From contig JAPDHM010000001.1 of NCBI GenBank assembly GCA_030704425.1, positions 124,001 through 188,000 on the forward strand: 64,000 bases of DNA, read 5' to 3'. Position numbers and translations under genes: made by a program. This DNA is from Rhodobacteraceae bacterium IMCC1909. GTDB taxonomy: Bacteria; Pseudomonadota; Alphaproteobacteria; Rhodobacterales; Rhodobacteraceae. Under the pieces are notes generated by a model that was not told the origin of the DNA, made no database searches, and saw only the letters and a program-made list of their open reading frames with translations. Positions 1 to 8,028 of this stretch are shown in pieces (positions within the stretch are counted from its first letter, which is position 1; the number at the start of each line of letters is the position of its first letter).

Positions 1-60
1 GTATATATTCAGGCTATGTCGATAATGTTGTGGGTGTTCTGCTTTGTCTCGTAGCCCGTT

Positions 61-489
61 TTAGACTAATTCGCTAGTACCACCTTGCTTTCGCACTTCA
101 CGCCCGTATTTAAACGCGACATGTGGTAAGGCTTCTTGCCCCCATAGACCCTCATGAACGTTAAGATTTTGTCTTTGGTCTATCGTACCAAGGGGAACAA
201 ACTGACCATCAGGCACTCTCTCAACGAGCATTTCTACCGGTGAGGCACATTTCGAACAAAAGCGATTAGTCATTTTAAAGCCATGTTCGGTTTTGGTGTC
301 CACAAATTCAGAAACTTTTCCACCCTCATATGTGACCTTACCCATATCAAACACAGCGTAGGCTCTGGAGGACCCACCGGAAATTTTTTGGCACCAAGTA
401 CAGTAGCACTCGAATACACGCCGTGGTGCACCCTTAGCTTTGTATGTAACAGAACCGCACAAACAACTACCGCTATAGACTGACATCAA
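61..489 (-). CDS. GFA (glutathione-dependent formaldehyde-activating) family protein
   Basis: A 142-residue protein of the GFA/DUF636 zinc-binding fold. Visible signatures are the N-terminal SCLCGSVTY motif (cysteines near residues 9 and 11), ECYCTWCQKISGG around residues 27-39, and RFCSKCASPV near residue 80, which together make the usual Cys clusters binding two zincs. The family is named for S-hydroxymethylglutathione synthase, but most members have no known substrate, so no pathway is assigned. It is the last gene of a leftward run of small proteins and is 14 bp after the NTF2-like gene at 504-830. Confidence 0.85.
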   Translation of the reverse strand: MMSVYSGSCLCGSVTYKAKGAPRRVFECYCTWCQKISGGSSRAYAVFDMGKVTYEGGKVSEFVDTKTEHGFKMTNRFCSKCASPVEMLVERVPDGQFVPLGTIDQRQNLNVHEGLWGQEALPHVAFKYGREVRKQGGTSELV

Positions 490-503
490 ATATTCCTTTC
501 ACA

Positions 504-830
504 TCACATTTCAAAGGCGCGCTGAATTTTCCAGTAAATGAATTTTCCGTTCGCTTTTTCAGCGTAAACCATAACGTTTGAGTGGGGTTTTCCGTCTTGA
601 ACGACATCATGCGTCGCCACAATATAATCTTCATTTTCCCGTATTATTTTAAAGTTTTTTATGCGTATTTCACCCAAAATACACCAGCTCTTGGTAGTTG
701 CTAAATCTTCAACTTCGCCAGTTGTGTCTTCGAACTGAAAATCATCCGACAAAAATACAGATAAATGGCTAAAGTCGCGGGTTTCGAGAGTTTTATCCCA
801 CGCAGTTAAAACTATTTCTGCTTTGATCAT
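504..830 (-). CDS. NTF2-like (SnoaL-type) small protein
   Basis: A 108-residue single-domain protein whose pattern fits the NTF2/SnoaL cone-shaped fold: an N-terminal helix with WDKTLETRDF, an acidic loop with DDFQFED, then alternating strands ending in YWKIQRAF. Such proteins are often small isomerases, hydrolases or polyketide-cyclase-like enzymes, and the substrate cannot be read from sequence. Its start overlaps the stop of the next gene upstream in an ATGA arrangement, so the two are translationally coupled and may form a heterodimer. Family assignment is by pattern only. Confidence 0.65.
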   Translation of the reverse strand: MIKAEIVLTAWDKTLETRDFSHLSVFLSDDFQFEDTTGEVEDLATTKSWCILGEIRIKNFKIIRENEDYIVATHDVVQDGKPHSNVMVYAEKANGKFIYWKIQRAFEM

Positions 831-1171
831 TGATCTACCTCACTCAAATTTATTTTTATTGGTGTTGAGCCAGTCTCTATTCTTCGCATTAAGCCATCTT
901 CTTTTTGAATATAGTATAAAACAGCATCTTTCGTTCCATTTGGAAAAGGCATTATGAAGTGCATTACCAAAACATCGTCATTTTCATAAAGACACCGTCT
1001 GTTTTCTGGTTTGAACTTTTGGATTAGCGGTTCGAGGCGTTCGATATAGTCTGCTTTTCCCGCGATAGTGCCAGAGGAATGCATGACCATCTCAAAACTG
1101 GGATGACAAAGGCTAGCCAGCATTTTTATGTTTTGTGTATCCCATGCCTCAGAATATTTATCATAAATCAT
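827..1171 (-). CDS. NTF2-like (SnoaL-type) small protein
   Basis: A 114-residue protein of NTF2/SnoaL type: N-terminal helix YSEAWDTQNIKMLASL, the typical HPSFEMVMHSSGTIAGKADY segment, and a beta-rich C-terminal half. It overlaps the following NTF2-like gene by 4 bp. The two proteins are similar in layout but not close copies, which fits an old duplication or a two-subunit enzyme. Substrate unknown. Confidence 0.65.
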   Translation of the reverse strand: MIYDKYSEAWDTQNIKMLASLCHPSFEMVMHSSGTIAGKADYIERLEPLIQKFKPENRRCLYENDDVLVMHFIMPFPNGTKDAVLYYIQKEDGLMRRIETGSTPIKINLSEVDQ

Positions 1172-1212
1172 TATTTCGTAACCCTAATTATTATTTTTTT
1201 GGCTTGACGGAA

Positions 1213-1521
1213 CTACTTCGAGATCGAAGCAATCAAGTCGGCATCAATCATTAAGTTATCGTGCTTATATTTATTACGTATGGGTAGAACGACCTGCAAG
1301 CTCCATCGATTCACGGCTGCTAAAGCTTCGTCGCCTTCAACCGTTACAAACGCAGTCATTCTCATTGGGTTAATTCGGTCTTTGTTGATATCCACAGTTA
1401 GTCGAGAAGAACTTGTTGGCCTAGACCAAGTTTGCCAAAGCTCGGATAATTCGGCGATAAACGAGTCGTTGTCCGCTTCAGAAGTAAAGGTGTTTACATT
1501 TAGTCTTTTAATGATCGTCAT
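1213..1521 (-). CDS. hypothetical small protein
   Basis: A 102-residue protein I cannot assign to a family. The start at 1521 (MTIIKRLNVN) is preferred. An in-frame ATG at 1590 would add 23 polar residues and lie 4 bp after the cupin stop codon, so the longer form cannot be excluded. The length and strand pattern would suit a ferredoxin-like fold, but this is a guess. It sits in the same leftward run as the cupin and NTF2-like genes and is probably co-transcribed with them. Confidence 0.55.
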   Translation of the reverse strand: MTIIKRLNVNTFTSEADNDSFIAELSELWQTWSRPTSSSRLTVDINKDRINPMRMTAFVTVEGDEALAAVNRWSLQVVLPIRNKYKHDNLMIDADLIASISK

Positions 1522-1593
1522 TTTATCATCTTTTTTGTTGGTCACACGCGTGGGCAATTCAGAGATGGTCCACGCAGTGGTTAGTGACATGGC

Positions 1594-1971
1594 TCACGTA
1601 TTAGCCGTACTCCACGCCCCAAAGTTCTTGGCGGATACGGTGACTTCATAGCCGATAAACTCAATATCTCCATTCACCCAGCCATCATGGCCCGGTGCGA
1701 AGGTGTATGCGTCACCCGCATGAACCGTTATTTCAGACCCGTCATCGTGTGCAACAGTCATTGAACCTTGAATTACAACGCCAACATGCGCTGCTTGACA
1801 GCTATGACCACCCACCAAAGGTTTGACGCACTCTGACCATTTCCAGCCCGGTTGAAGCACTAATTTGGTGGCCGTCGCCACACCTAGATCAACCGAAGCT
1901 GAATGAGTTTTTTCTGGCTCTTTCAAAACATCAGGATTGGTAAATGACTTACTTGCTAAGGATTTAGACAT
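1594..1971 (-). CDS. cupin-domain protein
   Basis: A 125-residue single cupin. The first cupin motif is visible around residues 40-70 (LQPGWKWSECVKPL followed by CQAAHVGVVIQGSM), and the second as VHAGDAYTFAPGHDGWV near residues 83-99. One expected metal ligand position in motif 1 is a glutamine/histidine pair (QAAH), so metal binding is likely but not certain. It is the first gene of the leftward group ending at position 61. A small-molecule sensor or an isomerase/oxygenase are both possible. Confidence 0.75.
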   Translation of the reverse strand: MSKSLASKSFTNPDVLKEPEKTHSASVDLGVATATKLVLQPGWKWSECVKPLVGGHSCQAAHVGVVIQGSMTVAHDDGSEITVHAGDAYTFAPGHDGWVNGDIEFIGYEVTVSAKNFGAWSTANT

Positions 1972-2058
1972 TACTGTTCTCCAAACTTTCTATTGATATG
2001 ATTATTGTGAGGCAACTTTTAATAAAAATCTATATCAAATTAGGGAGTGGTTTTTGCC

Positions 2059-2146
2059 CCATAAACACCACAGCTCATGAGGTACGACAGAGTGCCAGAT
2101 GTCATAACTGTGACGAAAGGTAACAACACGTATCAAGTTGTTTGAT
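2059..2146 (+). pseudogene. remnant of the four-cysteine mini-gene (copy A, C-terminal half)
   Basis: About 85 bp closely match the 3' half of the intact mini-gene at 29371-29616: the stretch from CATGAGGTACG through AACAACACGTATCA is shared with a few substitutions and a small indel. The reading frame is broken and there is no start codon. This is one of five copies in the window (also near 2717, 3763, 25079 and 29371). The 300 bp after it, up to 2462, hold nothing I can recognise. Confidence 0.7.
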
Positions 2147-2462
2147 AAATAAGAGCTTACAAGGACAATCCTCTCAGCGCCCGTATTAGCTCCGTACGAG
2201 CGTGATAGCCTTTGATTCCTCACTTTGGCGGGTACAGTGGATTAACACGCTGTAGGAGCCTCTGTGTGAGCCCATAGGGAACCCTTGGCTTCATTGCCAG
2301 ACGAAATAAGTTGGACCATTTTGCAGGTGTGAATCCAAGGTAAAGATTTAGTTTTGATGTACTGCTCTAAAATATAGACTAGACTAAATTGATACCAGAT
2401 GAATAGCTAAGCCAACAGTAGTGACGCTGGTTAAACATTAGGTTCATTAATAGGAAATCAAT

Positions 2463-2720
2463 ATGTTGTTCATAGTAAAATCAACACATGACTATTCGAC
2501 ATGTCAGACACACCACCCAGAAAAAGGTCCCTTGTTTAGTGAAACACTAGCTAACCTTGGAGATCACGGTGTGAAAGTTCATGCCCAATATTCAAACAGA
2601 TTAGAACACGTTTTATTTATAGTATGTGAGGCCGATACTTTTGAGCAATTGGATGCGGCCTTTGATCCAATCCTTGAGATGGGTAACTTTGAGGTCACTC
2701 CTGTTATGAAGCGTGGATGA
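2463..2720 (+). CDS. small alpha/beta protein, DUF3303-like
   Basis: An 85-residue protein with a beta-alpha-beta pattern typical of dimeric ferredoxin-like folds: MLFIVKSTHD at the start, a central strand VLFIVCEADTFEQL and a C-terminal EVTPVMKRG. The order (strand, helix, a 'shared with acid' strand, helix, terminal PV strand) recalls DUF3303-type proteins, but similarity is weak by eye. The start is preceded by AGGAAA. Its stop overlaps the ATG of the truncated mini-gene at 2717 (ATGA), which may be accidental, since that copy is broken. Confidence 0.55.
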   Translation: MLFIVKSTHDYSTCQTHHPEKGPLFSETLANLGDHGVKVHAQYSNRLEHVLFIVCEADTFEQLDAAFDPILEMGNFEVTPVMKRG

Positions 2721-2851
2721 CCAAACTCTCCACCATCCCGCAGCACCAACTCAGCATCACTTGTGGTCTCTGTAAGCACCATACGATGCTAGAGGTAGCA
2801 AACCTTATAGCTGTCATGGGATGGGACACCACGGCCCATGAGGAGCGCTAG
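2717..2851 (+). pseudogene. truncated four-cysteine mini-gene (copy B, N-terminal half)
   Basis: Reading from the ATG at 2717 gives 44 residues that closely match the first 44 of the intact 81-residue protein at 29371: it begins MTKLSTIPQHQL and keeps the first CGLC pair. A substitution creates a TAG at 2849-2851, just before the region that would carry the second CxxC pair. The product would lack half of its zinc-binding cysteines and is unlikely to work in the original way. Confidence 0.75.
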
Positions 2852-2945
2852 AGGGTCCTCGCTGGTACAATAACTGTGGTATTGAAAAGAATAGAAATTA
2901 TCCGCTCCTATGTTATAAAGTAAATGGCAACACAAGGAAAATCCG

Positions 2946-3104
2946 ATGACTAGCCTAACAAAAATTTGCTTGCTTTTATCCACTGTATCGCTTGCAATGA
3001 TAGCAGCAGATGCCTGGCTTTGGACTTTAATTGATCTTCTTAGTGAGAAAGAAGACATTTACGAGATGCATCTACAAATGCATGAAGAAATGGACTCACA
3101 GTAA
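2946..3104 (+). CDS. small single-pass membrane protein
   Basis: A 52-residue ORF starting at ATG 2946 with an AAGGAAAA ribosome-binding site just upstream. Residues 5-28 form a hydrophobic helix (KICLLLSTVSLAMIAADAWLW) that could be a membrane anchor or uncleaved signal. The tail, from about residue 34, is acidic and methionine-rich. The next gene begins 8 bp downstream, so the two are very probably co-translated. No family is recognised. Confidence 0.6.
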   Translation: MTSLTKICLLLSTVSLAMIAADAWLWTLIDLLSEKEDIYEMHLQMHEEMDSQ

Positions 3105-3111
3105 GCTTCTT

Positions 3112-3315
3112 ATGACTGCAGAGCTTGAATACAAACTGATTGAGGTGCGGGAACGGGTTGATACACTTCTTGCAAAGCAGAGAGCCGCTAGGCTTGAACA
3201 CAACAAAATTAAACATGTCAAGAAGAAATCAGTATCTAAGCAGCCCGAAAGCGTAAAGCCTCTTGATTTAAAAAACTATCAGATCAAACGCATTGGGCAG
3301 AACTCAACTAAATAG
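3112..3315 (+). CDS. basic helical protein, function unknown
   Basis: A 67-residue protein. The ATG at 3112 is chosen because it lies 8 bp after the preceding stop; an upstream in-frame ATG at 3031 lies wholly inside the preceding gene. Residues 1-40 are strongly helical and charged (ELEYKLIEVRERVDTLLAKQ), suiting a short coiled coil. The C-terminal part is lysine-rich and could be a flexible or nucleic-acid-binding tail. It is followed 12 bp later by the membrane protein at 3328, behind an AGAGGAGAA ribosome-binding site. No family recognised. Confidence 0.6.
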   Translation: MTAELEYKLIEVRERVDTLLAKQRAARLEHNKIKHVKKKSVSKQPESVKPLDLKNYQIKRIGQNSTK

Positions 3316-3327
3316 AGGAGAATACGA

Positions 3328-3672
3328 ATGAAGTTTCTGGGAATTGTAATCATTGTCGGTATATTCTTTGGCGCACTGGAAATGGGTGGTGGGCTTGATA
3401 AAGCGATAGACTTGATGTCGCTAATATTTGTGATTGGTGTCGCCGTTGGTCATGCATTAGGTGCAAAAGATGGTGAGAATAAGATCACACGCTTTGGTGA
3501 TGGTTGTGTTCGTGGCGGCTGGCTCGCCTTCTTGATGGGCGTGAGTTTGATAGCAGGGAGCGAAATTGCTGCGGCTATGGACTTCGGCAGTCTTATGCCA
3601 GCGATGGCTGTCGCCTTGTTACCACCGCTGTATGGCTACTTCTTCAAAATCATAACCATGCAGTTAGAGTGA
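3328..3672 (+). CDS. small multi-pass membrane protein, faintly MotA-like
   Basis: A 114-residue protein with about four hydrophobic segments (residues 3-18, 28-46, 64-80 and 88-107). The N-terminal pattern, a short helix then EMGGGLDKAIDLMSLIFVIG, faintly recalls the first half of MotA/TolQ-type stator proteins, where a glycine-rich loop precedes a helix with an I-V-x-G pattern. The conserved proton-channel part is not present, so this is only a hint. It closes a three-gene set (2946, 3112, 3328) that reads as one operon. Confidence 0.65.
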   Translation: MKFLGIVIIVGIFFGALEMGGGLDKAIDLMSLIFVIGVAVGHALGAKDGENKITRFGDGCVRGGWLAFLMGVSLIAGSEIAAAMDFGSLMPAMAVALLPPLYGYFFKIITMQLE

Positions 3673-3715
3673 TTTGCATCATATATTCACTCTTAAGATA
3701 TTATGAGGAACAGTA

Positions 3716-3850
3716 ATGACGAACATTGTAGCTATCGCAATGTAGGCTATCTTACTGTAATTCAGCCTATGAGGTACGTCAGAAAGCAAGATGCCACAAC
3801 TGCGGCGTGAAGGGTAACAACACGTATCAGCTCGTCTACGCGAGTAAGTC
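3716..3850 (+). pseudogene. remnant of the four-cysteine mini-gene (copy C)
   Basis: From about 3763 to 3848 the DNA matches the second half of the intact mini-gene at 29371, including the codons for CHNCGVKGNNTYQ. An ATGAC at 3716, with GAGGAACAG upstream, may be the original start, but the frame closes after nine codons at a TAG. The N-terminal half is missing or scrambled. The remnant sits between the three-gene membrane cassette and the acetyltransferase. Confidence 0.65.
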
Positions 3851-3914
3851 TAGTGGTACCGTAGATGGCGCATCCACACTATAAAATCAACTTGCCTTCA
3901 TTTGGAGATAAAAG

Positions 3915-4403
3915 ATGTATCTAGAAACAGAACGTCTAGTCATCAACAATCTGAGCCTCAACGATCTTCAGTTCTTAACCGACTTGGATTCCGACCCAGT
4001 GGTTAGAAAGTTTATTGATGGAAAAGTAAAAAATTTTGACGAAACTCGCCAATATATTTCTGAAAATATTGATAGTTATTTGCAGCTTGGATTTGGAAGA
4101 TACGCCGTTAGAAGTAAAGAAGATTTGAACCCAATTGGGATTTGTGGGTTTTTAATGGAAAATTATGGGGTGGATTTTGGGTATAGATTTAGCCAGTCGG
4201 CGTGGGGACGAGGGATTGCAAAAGAGGCAGCAAATAGCGTCATTAAATATGGTTGTGATCAACTTAAATTAAAGAAGATCGTTGGTATCGTGTTACCTGA
4301 TAATATTGCGTCAGAAAAAATATTAATTTCATCTGGTTTTACATTTGTTAGTATGGACGAGGTGTGGGGTAAAACAATTAAGAAATACGAAATAAAGAAT
4401 TAA
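3915..4403 (+). CDS. GNAT family N-acetyltransferase (RimJ/RimL type)
   Basis: A 162-residue GCN5-related acetyltransferase transferring an acetyl group from acetyl-CoA to an amine. It begins with the typical MYLETERLVI, followed by a helix pair and the acetyl-CoA-binding segment near residues 95-110 (SQSAWGRGIAKEAANSVI, a variant of the Q/R-x-x-G-x-G/A loop). The C-terminal strand ASEKILISSGF is usual for RimJ-like members. The acceptor could be a protein N-terminus or a small molecule. AGGAGATAAAAG precedes the start. Confidence 0.85.
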   Translation: MYLETERLVINNLSLNDLQFLTDLDSDPVVRKFIDGKVKNFDETRQYISENIDSYLQLGFGRYAVRSKEDLNPIGICGFLMENYGVDFGYRFSQSAWGRGIAKEAANSVIKYGCDQLKLKKIVGIVLPDNIASEKILISSGFTFVSMDEVWGKTIKKYEIKN

Positions 4404-4714
4404 GTGTTCATCTCTATTCTATACTCAGTCACGGCCATTTTGAAGTGCGGCAAAGCTGGCGTGGAATAATGCGGCCATAAATGCCAAAATCATAGCTAGC
4501 CGACATGCAAAGCCTGTATTCTCGACTGAAATTAGCCAAACTGACAGATCACGCAGCAATTAACATGTCCCGGAATTGGATAATGCCGATGGATTATTGT
4601 CTGCTATGATTGTGCTTACTCACTTACTGATGGCTTGCCCCAAACCTTTTGTAATTAGCTTCCAAGCTAACCATGTTATTGCTAGGGTTAAAGCTTCTTT
4701 TGAAGGGAGACTTT
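4404..4714 (+). other. intergenic region, nothing recognised
   Basis: About 310 bp between the acetyltransferase and the short-chain dehydrogenase. No ORF, tRNA or clear hairpin is seen. A GAAGGGAG ribosome-binding site just upstream of 4715 fixes the dehydrogenase start. A promoter for the following two-gene unit is expected here but no confident boxes were identified. Confidence 0.4.
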
Positions 4715-5533
4715 ATGACTAACCACAAGAATGGCACGAACGGAAATCGACCAGCTATGCTTTTACCTGGTCTGAACGGCAAGAGAGTTGTCGTGACAGC
4801 AGGCGCTAGCGGCATTGGTTTTGCAATCGCGGAGCTGCTTCATAAACAGGGTGTAAGGGTTGCGATCTGCGATATTGACCGTGCAGCGCTGGATAAAGCA
4901 AGCCTAGATTTAGCAGGCTGCATAGCTGAGCAAGCGGATGTATCTGACACTTCCGCGGTGGAGGCATTCTTTTATAAAGTCCAAAATGAATTTGGTGGGC
5001 TTGATGCTTTGGTTAATAATGCCGGTATAGCCGGGCCAACTGGCAATCTTGAAGATCTTTCGCCAGATGATTGGCGCCGGTGTATTGATGTTTGCCTGAC
5101 CGGCCAATTTCTCTGCGCGCGTCAAGCCATTCCTATGATCAAGGCTAGTGGGGGGGGCGCAATAGTAAACATGGCCTCGGCTGCGGCGAAGCACGGTTAT
5201 GCTTATCGGACTCCTTACTCGGCAGCGAAATTCGGCGTTGTCGGCTTAACTCAAAGTCTTGCTAAAGAGTTGGGCCCAGACAACATCCGCGTCAACGCTG
5301 TATTGCCTGGTATTATCGAGGGTCCGCGCATGGAACGGGTAATCCATGATCGTGCAGAGGCCACAGGCGTTAATATTGATGCCATGCGTAACACTTATCT
5401 TAAAAACATTTCATTGCGTCGAATGACATCGCCGAAAGATGTTGCCACGACTGTGGCTTTTTTGGTTTCTGATCTTGGTTTTAATTTATCGGGACAATCA
5501 CTTGGAGTCGATGGCAACGTCGAAACCCTCTAA
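4715..5533 (+). CDS. short-chain dehydrogenase/reductase
   Basis: A 272-residue classical SDR, NAD(P)-dependent, probably oxidising a secondary alcohol. It has the cofactor motif TAGASGIG (residues about 28-35), the structural NNAG motif near 107, and the catalytic YSAAK near 167 with an upstream serine in NMASAA. The start at 4715 follows GAAGGGAG; an upstream in-frame ATG at 4673 lacks this. It is 20 bp before a beta-keto acid cleavage enzyme, so it may make the beta-keto acid used by that enzyme, as hydroxy-acid dehydrogenases paired with this family do (inference). Confidence 0.9.
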   Translation: MTNHKNGTNGNRPAMLLPGLNGKRVVVTAGASGIGFAIAELLHKQGVRVAICDIDRAALDKASLDLAGCIAEQADVSDTSAVEAFFYKVQNEFGGLDALVNNAGIAGPTGNLEDLSPDDWRRCIDVCLTGQFLCARQAIPMIKASGGGAIVNMASAAAKHGYAYRTPYSAAKFGVVGLTQSLAKELGPDNIRVNAVLPGIIEGPRMERVIHDRAEATGVNIDAMRNTYLKNISLRRMTSPKDVATTVAFLVSDLGFNLSGQSLGVDGNVETL

Positions 5534-5553
5534 AAATAGTAGAAAGTTCGGAC

Positions 5554-6498
5554 ATGAGCACGACTAATACACATAAGGATAAAGTTATTATCACCTGTGC
5601 AATTACAGGAGCTATCCATACGCCATCTATGTCGCCATATCTCCCGGTAACGCCTGAAGAGATCATTTCAGAATCGCTTGCTGCCTCTGAAGCCGGTGCG
5701 GCCATCTTGCACTTGCATGCTCGCAACCCTGAGGATGGACGTCCTGATCAGAGTGCTGAAGCCTTTGCTCCGTTCCTGCCGAGGATTAAACAAAGCACTA
5801 ACGCAGTCTTGAACATTACCACGGGTGGCAGTCCCTATATGAGTGTTATGGAGCGCGCTACCCCCGCAGCCACCTATCAGCCGGAACTCGCCTCGTTGAA
5901 TATGGGTTCAATGAACTTTGGGCTCTACCCGATGCTAAACCGCTTTAAAGAATTTAAGCACAAATGGGAACGTGAGCATCTGGAAGGTTCGAAAGATCTC
6001 GTCTTTCGTAATTCATTTAATGACATCGAATACGTTTTGAAGACTTGCTATGGGAACGGAACACGCTTTGAGTTCGAATGCTATGACATCTCACATCTTT
6101 ACAATTTGGCGCATTTTGCTGATCGCGGGTTGGTCAAAGCGCCCTTTTTTGTTCAGTCTGTTTTTGGCCTACTTGGTGGCATTGGCGGACATTCTGAAGA
6201 TGTTTTGCATATGAAGCGCACGGCCGACCGACTTTTTGGAGAGGAGTACCGCTGGTCTGTGTTGGGTGCGGGCGCAAATCAGTTCCGCATAGCCACACAG
6301 GCCGCCACGCTAGGTGGTAATGTTCGTGTAGGTCTCGAAGATAGTCTCTGGGCTGGGCGTGGTGAGTTAGCATCATCGAATGCTGTGCAGGTCAAAAAAG
6401 TCTGCACCATAATTGAAACACTTGGTCTGCAGGTCGCAACTCCAGACGAAGCGCGTGAAATTCTTGGGCTAAAAGGTGGGGATCAGGTCTCTTTCTAA
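5554..6498 (+). CDS. beta-keto acid cleavage enzyme (BKACE, DUF849)
   Basis: A 314-residue TIM-barrel enzyme of the BKACE family, which condenses a beta-keto acid with acetyl-CoA to give acetoacetate and a new acyl-CoA. Signs are VIITCAITGAIHTPSMSP at the start, the zinc-binding LHLHARNPEDGRP near residues 49-61, TTGGSPYM near 89 and FGLLGGIGG near 204. Length is normal. The best-known member, Kce, cleaves 3-keto-5-aminohexanoate, and others act on dehydrocarnitine. The substrate cannot be told from sequence, but the adjacent dehydrogenase suggests a beta-hydroxy acid precursor. Confidence 0.9.
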   Translation: MSTTNTHKDKVIITCAITGAIHTPSMSPYLPVTPEEIISESLAASEAGAAILHLHARNPEDGRPDQSAEAFAPFLPRIKQSTNAVLNITTGGSPYMSVMERATPAATYQPELASLNMGSMNFGLYPMLNRFKEFKHKWEREHLEGSKDLVFRNSFNDIEYVLKTCYGNGTRFEFECYDISHLYNLAHFADRGLVKAPFFVQSVFGLLGGIGGHSEDVLHMKRTADRLFGEEYRWSVLGAGANQFRIATQAATLGGNVRVGLEDSLWAGRGELASSNAVQVKKVCTIIETLGLQVATPDEAREILGLKGGDQVSF

Positions 6499-6537
6499 GA
6501 AATGTTATTAGGAAATTTAATTTGTTTGAGATTGGTG

Positions 6538-6880
6538 GGTACTGTCACACAAAACTAACTTGAGACGGGCCGGGTGGTCTCGTAGCCTCTTCGTATGACA
6601 AAATACTCTCAATGCAGGTACCTTAAAACTAGCCCCTCGATCATCCGCCTTACGGTATGCTGCTTTCCCGCTGGTGCCACGGTGACGCGCTCAGGGCGTT
6701 AAACAGGTTGGGTGTGGGGTTAGGTTGGCTGTATGTGGCTGCAGGAACGCCACTTCTACTCACGAGACAATTTCCAGCTGAACCTCGCCGTCGCTCTTAC
6801 TGAGTGGCGTTAATTATTGAGCGCATAGGTTCAGGCTGCGCCAGCAATCTGATGCGAGTTCTCATTCGTCTGACAGCACC
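6538..6880 (+). mobile_element. IS6-like MITE (internally deleted transposase), full-length copy
   Basis: A 343-bp element bounded by related inverted ends: GGTACTGTCACACAAAAC at 6538 and GTCTGACAGCACC ending at 6880. After the left end an ATG at 6595 begins MTKYSQCRYLKTSPSIIRL, the N-terminus typical of IS6-family DDE transposases. Near 6765-6810 the frame RHFYSRDNFQLN...ALTEWR matches the C-terminus of the same family. The whole catalytic core is missing, so the element cannot move itself. The same junction sequence is found in the copies near 14421 and 24117. Confidence 0.75.
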
Positions 6881-7138
6881 GTGTGACTGGTTTGTCTTCC
6901 CTGCCCGTGGTTTTCCTTTAGTGTTCGTAACTCGTAAGTATGCAAATGTGTACTAAAAATAACTAATATACAAAGTCTTAATAATAAATAAAAATCTGAC
7001 TAGTAATAAAATTACTAAAAAATAGATCTTGACGAAATAAAATTACGCTCACATACAAACCGTGATACGCCATAATGCATTTGGCTTTGACGGTCCGTAA
7101 CTGAGGCATGGATAGCTTAGGACGAGGAGGGGTTAGTC
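6881..7138 (+). promoter_or_regulatory. AT-rich upstream region of the stress-protein/transporter unit
   Basis: About 260 bp between the MITE-like element and the universal stress protein. The stretch 6940-7050 is unusually rich in A and T. A TTGACG at 7029 is a possible -35 box, but no well-spaced -10 box stands out. ACGAGGAGGGG just before 7139 is a strong ribosome-binding site. No ORF is seen. Confidence 0.35.
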
Positions 7139-7990
7139 ATGATAAAATCGATACTGGTCCCGGTACGCGGGGATGGTATGGTTGCTACGGTACTGGGGCA
7201 CGCAGCGGAGCTGGCCAAAAAGCACAACGCACAGGTTGACGTGGTGCATTGTCGAGCGCAGGCGCATGATTTGATGCCACCTGGACTATCTCTTAACGAT
7301 TTTGCTCGCAAAGTTATGATGGAGCAAGCCGCTGAGCTGGCAAACCGCCAGGAAGATCACTTGCGTGGTATTTTGCGTCGGCTTTCGCGGGACTTTGGGC
7401 TGACGGACAAGCCAATATCTGGTGGTTTTGCGACCTGTACTTTTTCCGAAAAGGAAGGGCGCATGGCCGACGTTGTTAAACAGGCAGGTCGTTTGACTGA
7501 TTTGATTGTTTTGCCAAAACCACAGCGGGAGCGCAATCTTGGTCAAAGCTCCTTAAAATCAGCTCTGTATGGCGCTGGACGTCCCGTCTTAGTATGCCCG
7601 GGGCAACTACTGCCTGACGAAACTTTCGCAGAGCATGTGGCAATTGGATGGAATGGCTCCTTGCCAGCATCGCGCGCCGTGGCGTCGTCCTTAGATATTG
7701 TACGATACGCGAAACGGGTCAGCATAGTCACGGATGGACAACTCCAACCGCACGGTCCGACCGTCGAAGAACTGATAAACTATTACGCTACGCGCGGCAT
7801 AAATGCCGAAGTCGTCAAATTTAGCGGGCAGGAGCCCTCAAAAGCTCTTCTTGCGACCAGCAAGGATATCAAAGCCAGCTTGTTGGTGATCGGTGCATAC
7901 AGCCACAGCCACGAAACTGAAATGCTGTTTGGCGGCAACACAGGGCGCATCGTGGACAATACTGAAATGCCAATTTTGATGGCGCACTGA
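7139..7990 (+). CDS. universal stress protein (tandem UspA domains)
   Basis: A 283-residue protein with two UspA-like halves (about 1-148 and 150-283). The first begins MIKSILVPVRGDG, the second has HVAIGWNGSLPASRAV and ends in the ATP-loop-like LLVIGAYSHS...FGGNTGRIVDNTEMPILM. The G-x2-G-x9-G(S/T) nucleotide motif appears in the second half (GAYSHS / GGNTGR), so ATP binding is likely there. It opens a rightward set with the tripartite transporter, ligase and reductase, and may be co-expressed with uptake of the substrate. Confidence 0.85.
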   Translation: MIKSILVPVRGDGMVATVLGHAAELAKKHNAQVDVVHCRAQAHDLMPPGLSLNDFARKVMMEQAAELANRQEDHLRGILRRLSRDFGLTDKPISGGFATCTFSEKEGRMADVVKQAGRLTDLIVLPKPQRERNLGQSSLKSALYGAGRPVLVCPGQLLPDETFAEHVAIGWNGSLPASRAVASSLDIVRYAKRVSIVTDGQLQPHGPTVEELINYYATRGINAEVVKFSGQEPSKALLATSKDIKASLLVIGAYSHSHETEMLFGGNTGRIVDNTEMPILMAH

Positions 7991-8028
7991 ACACCAAAAC
8001 AAACTCATACTAACGGGAGGAAAAAGGT

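Noticed and set aside
2035-2223. Minus-strand ORF of 62 codons
   Set aside because: It runs antisense over the remnant of the cysteine mini-gene, whose coding sense is on the plus strand.
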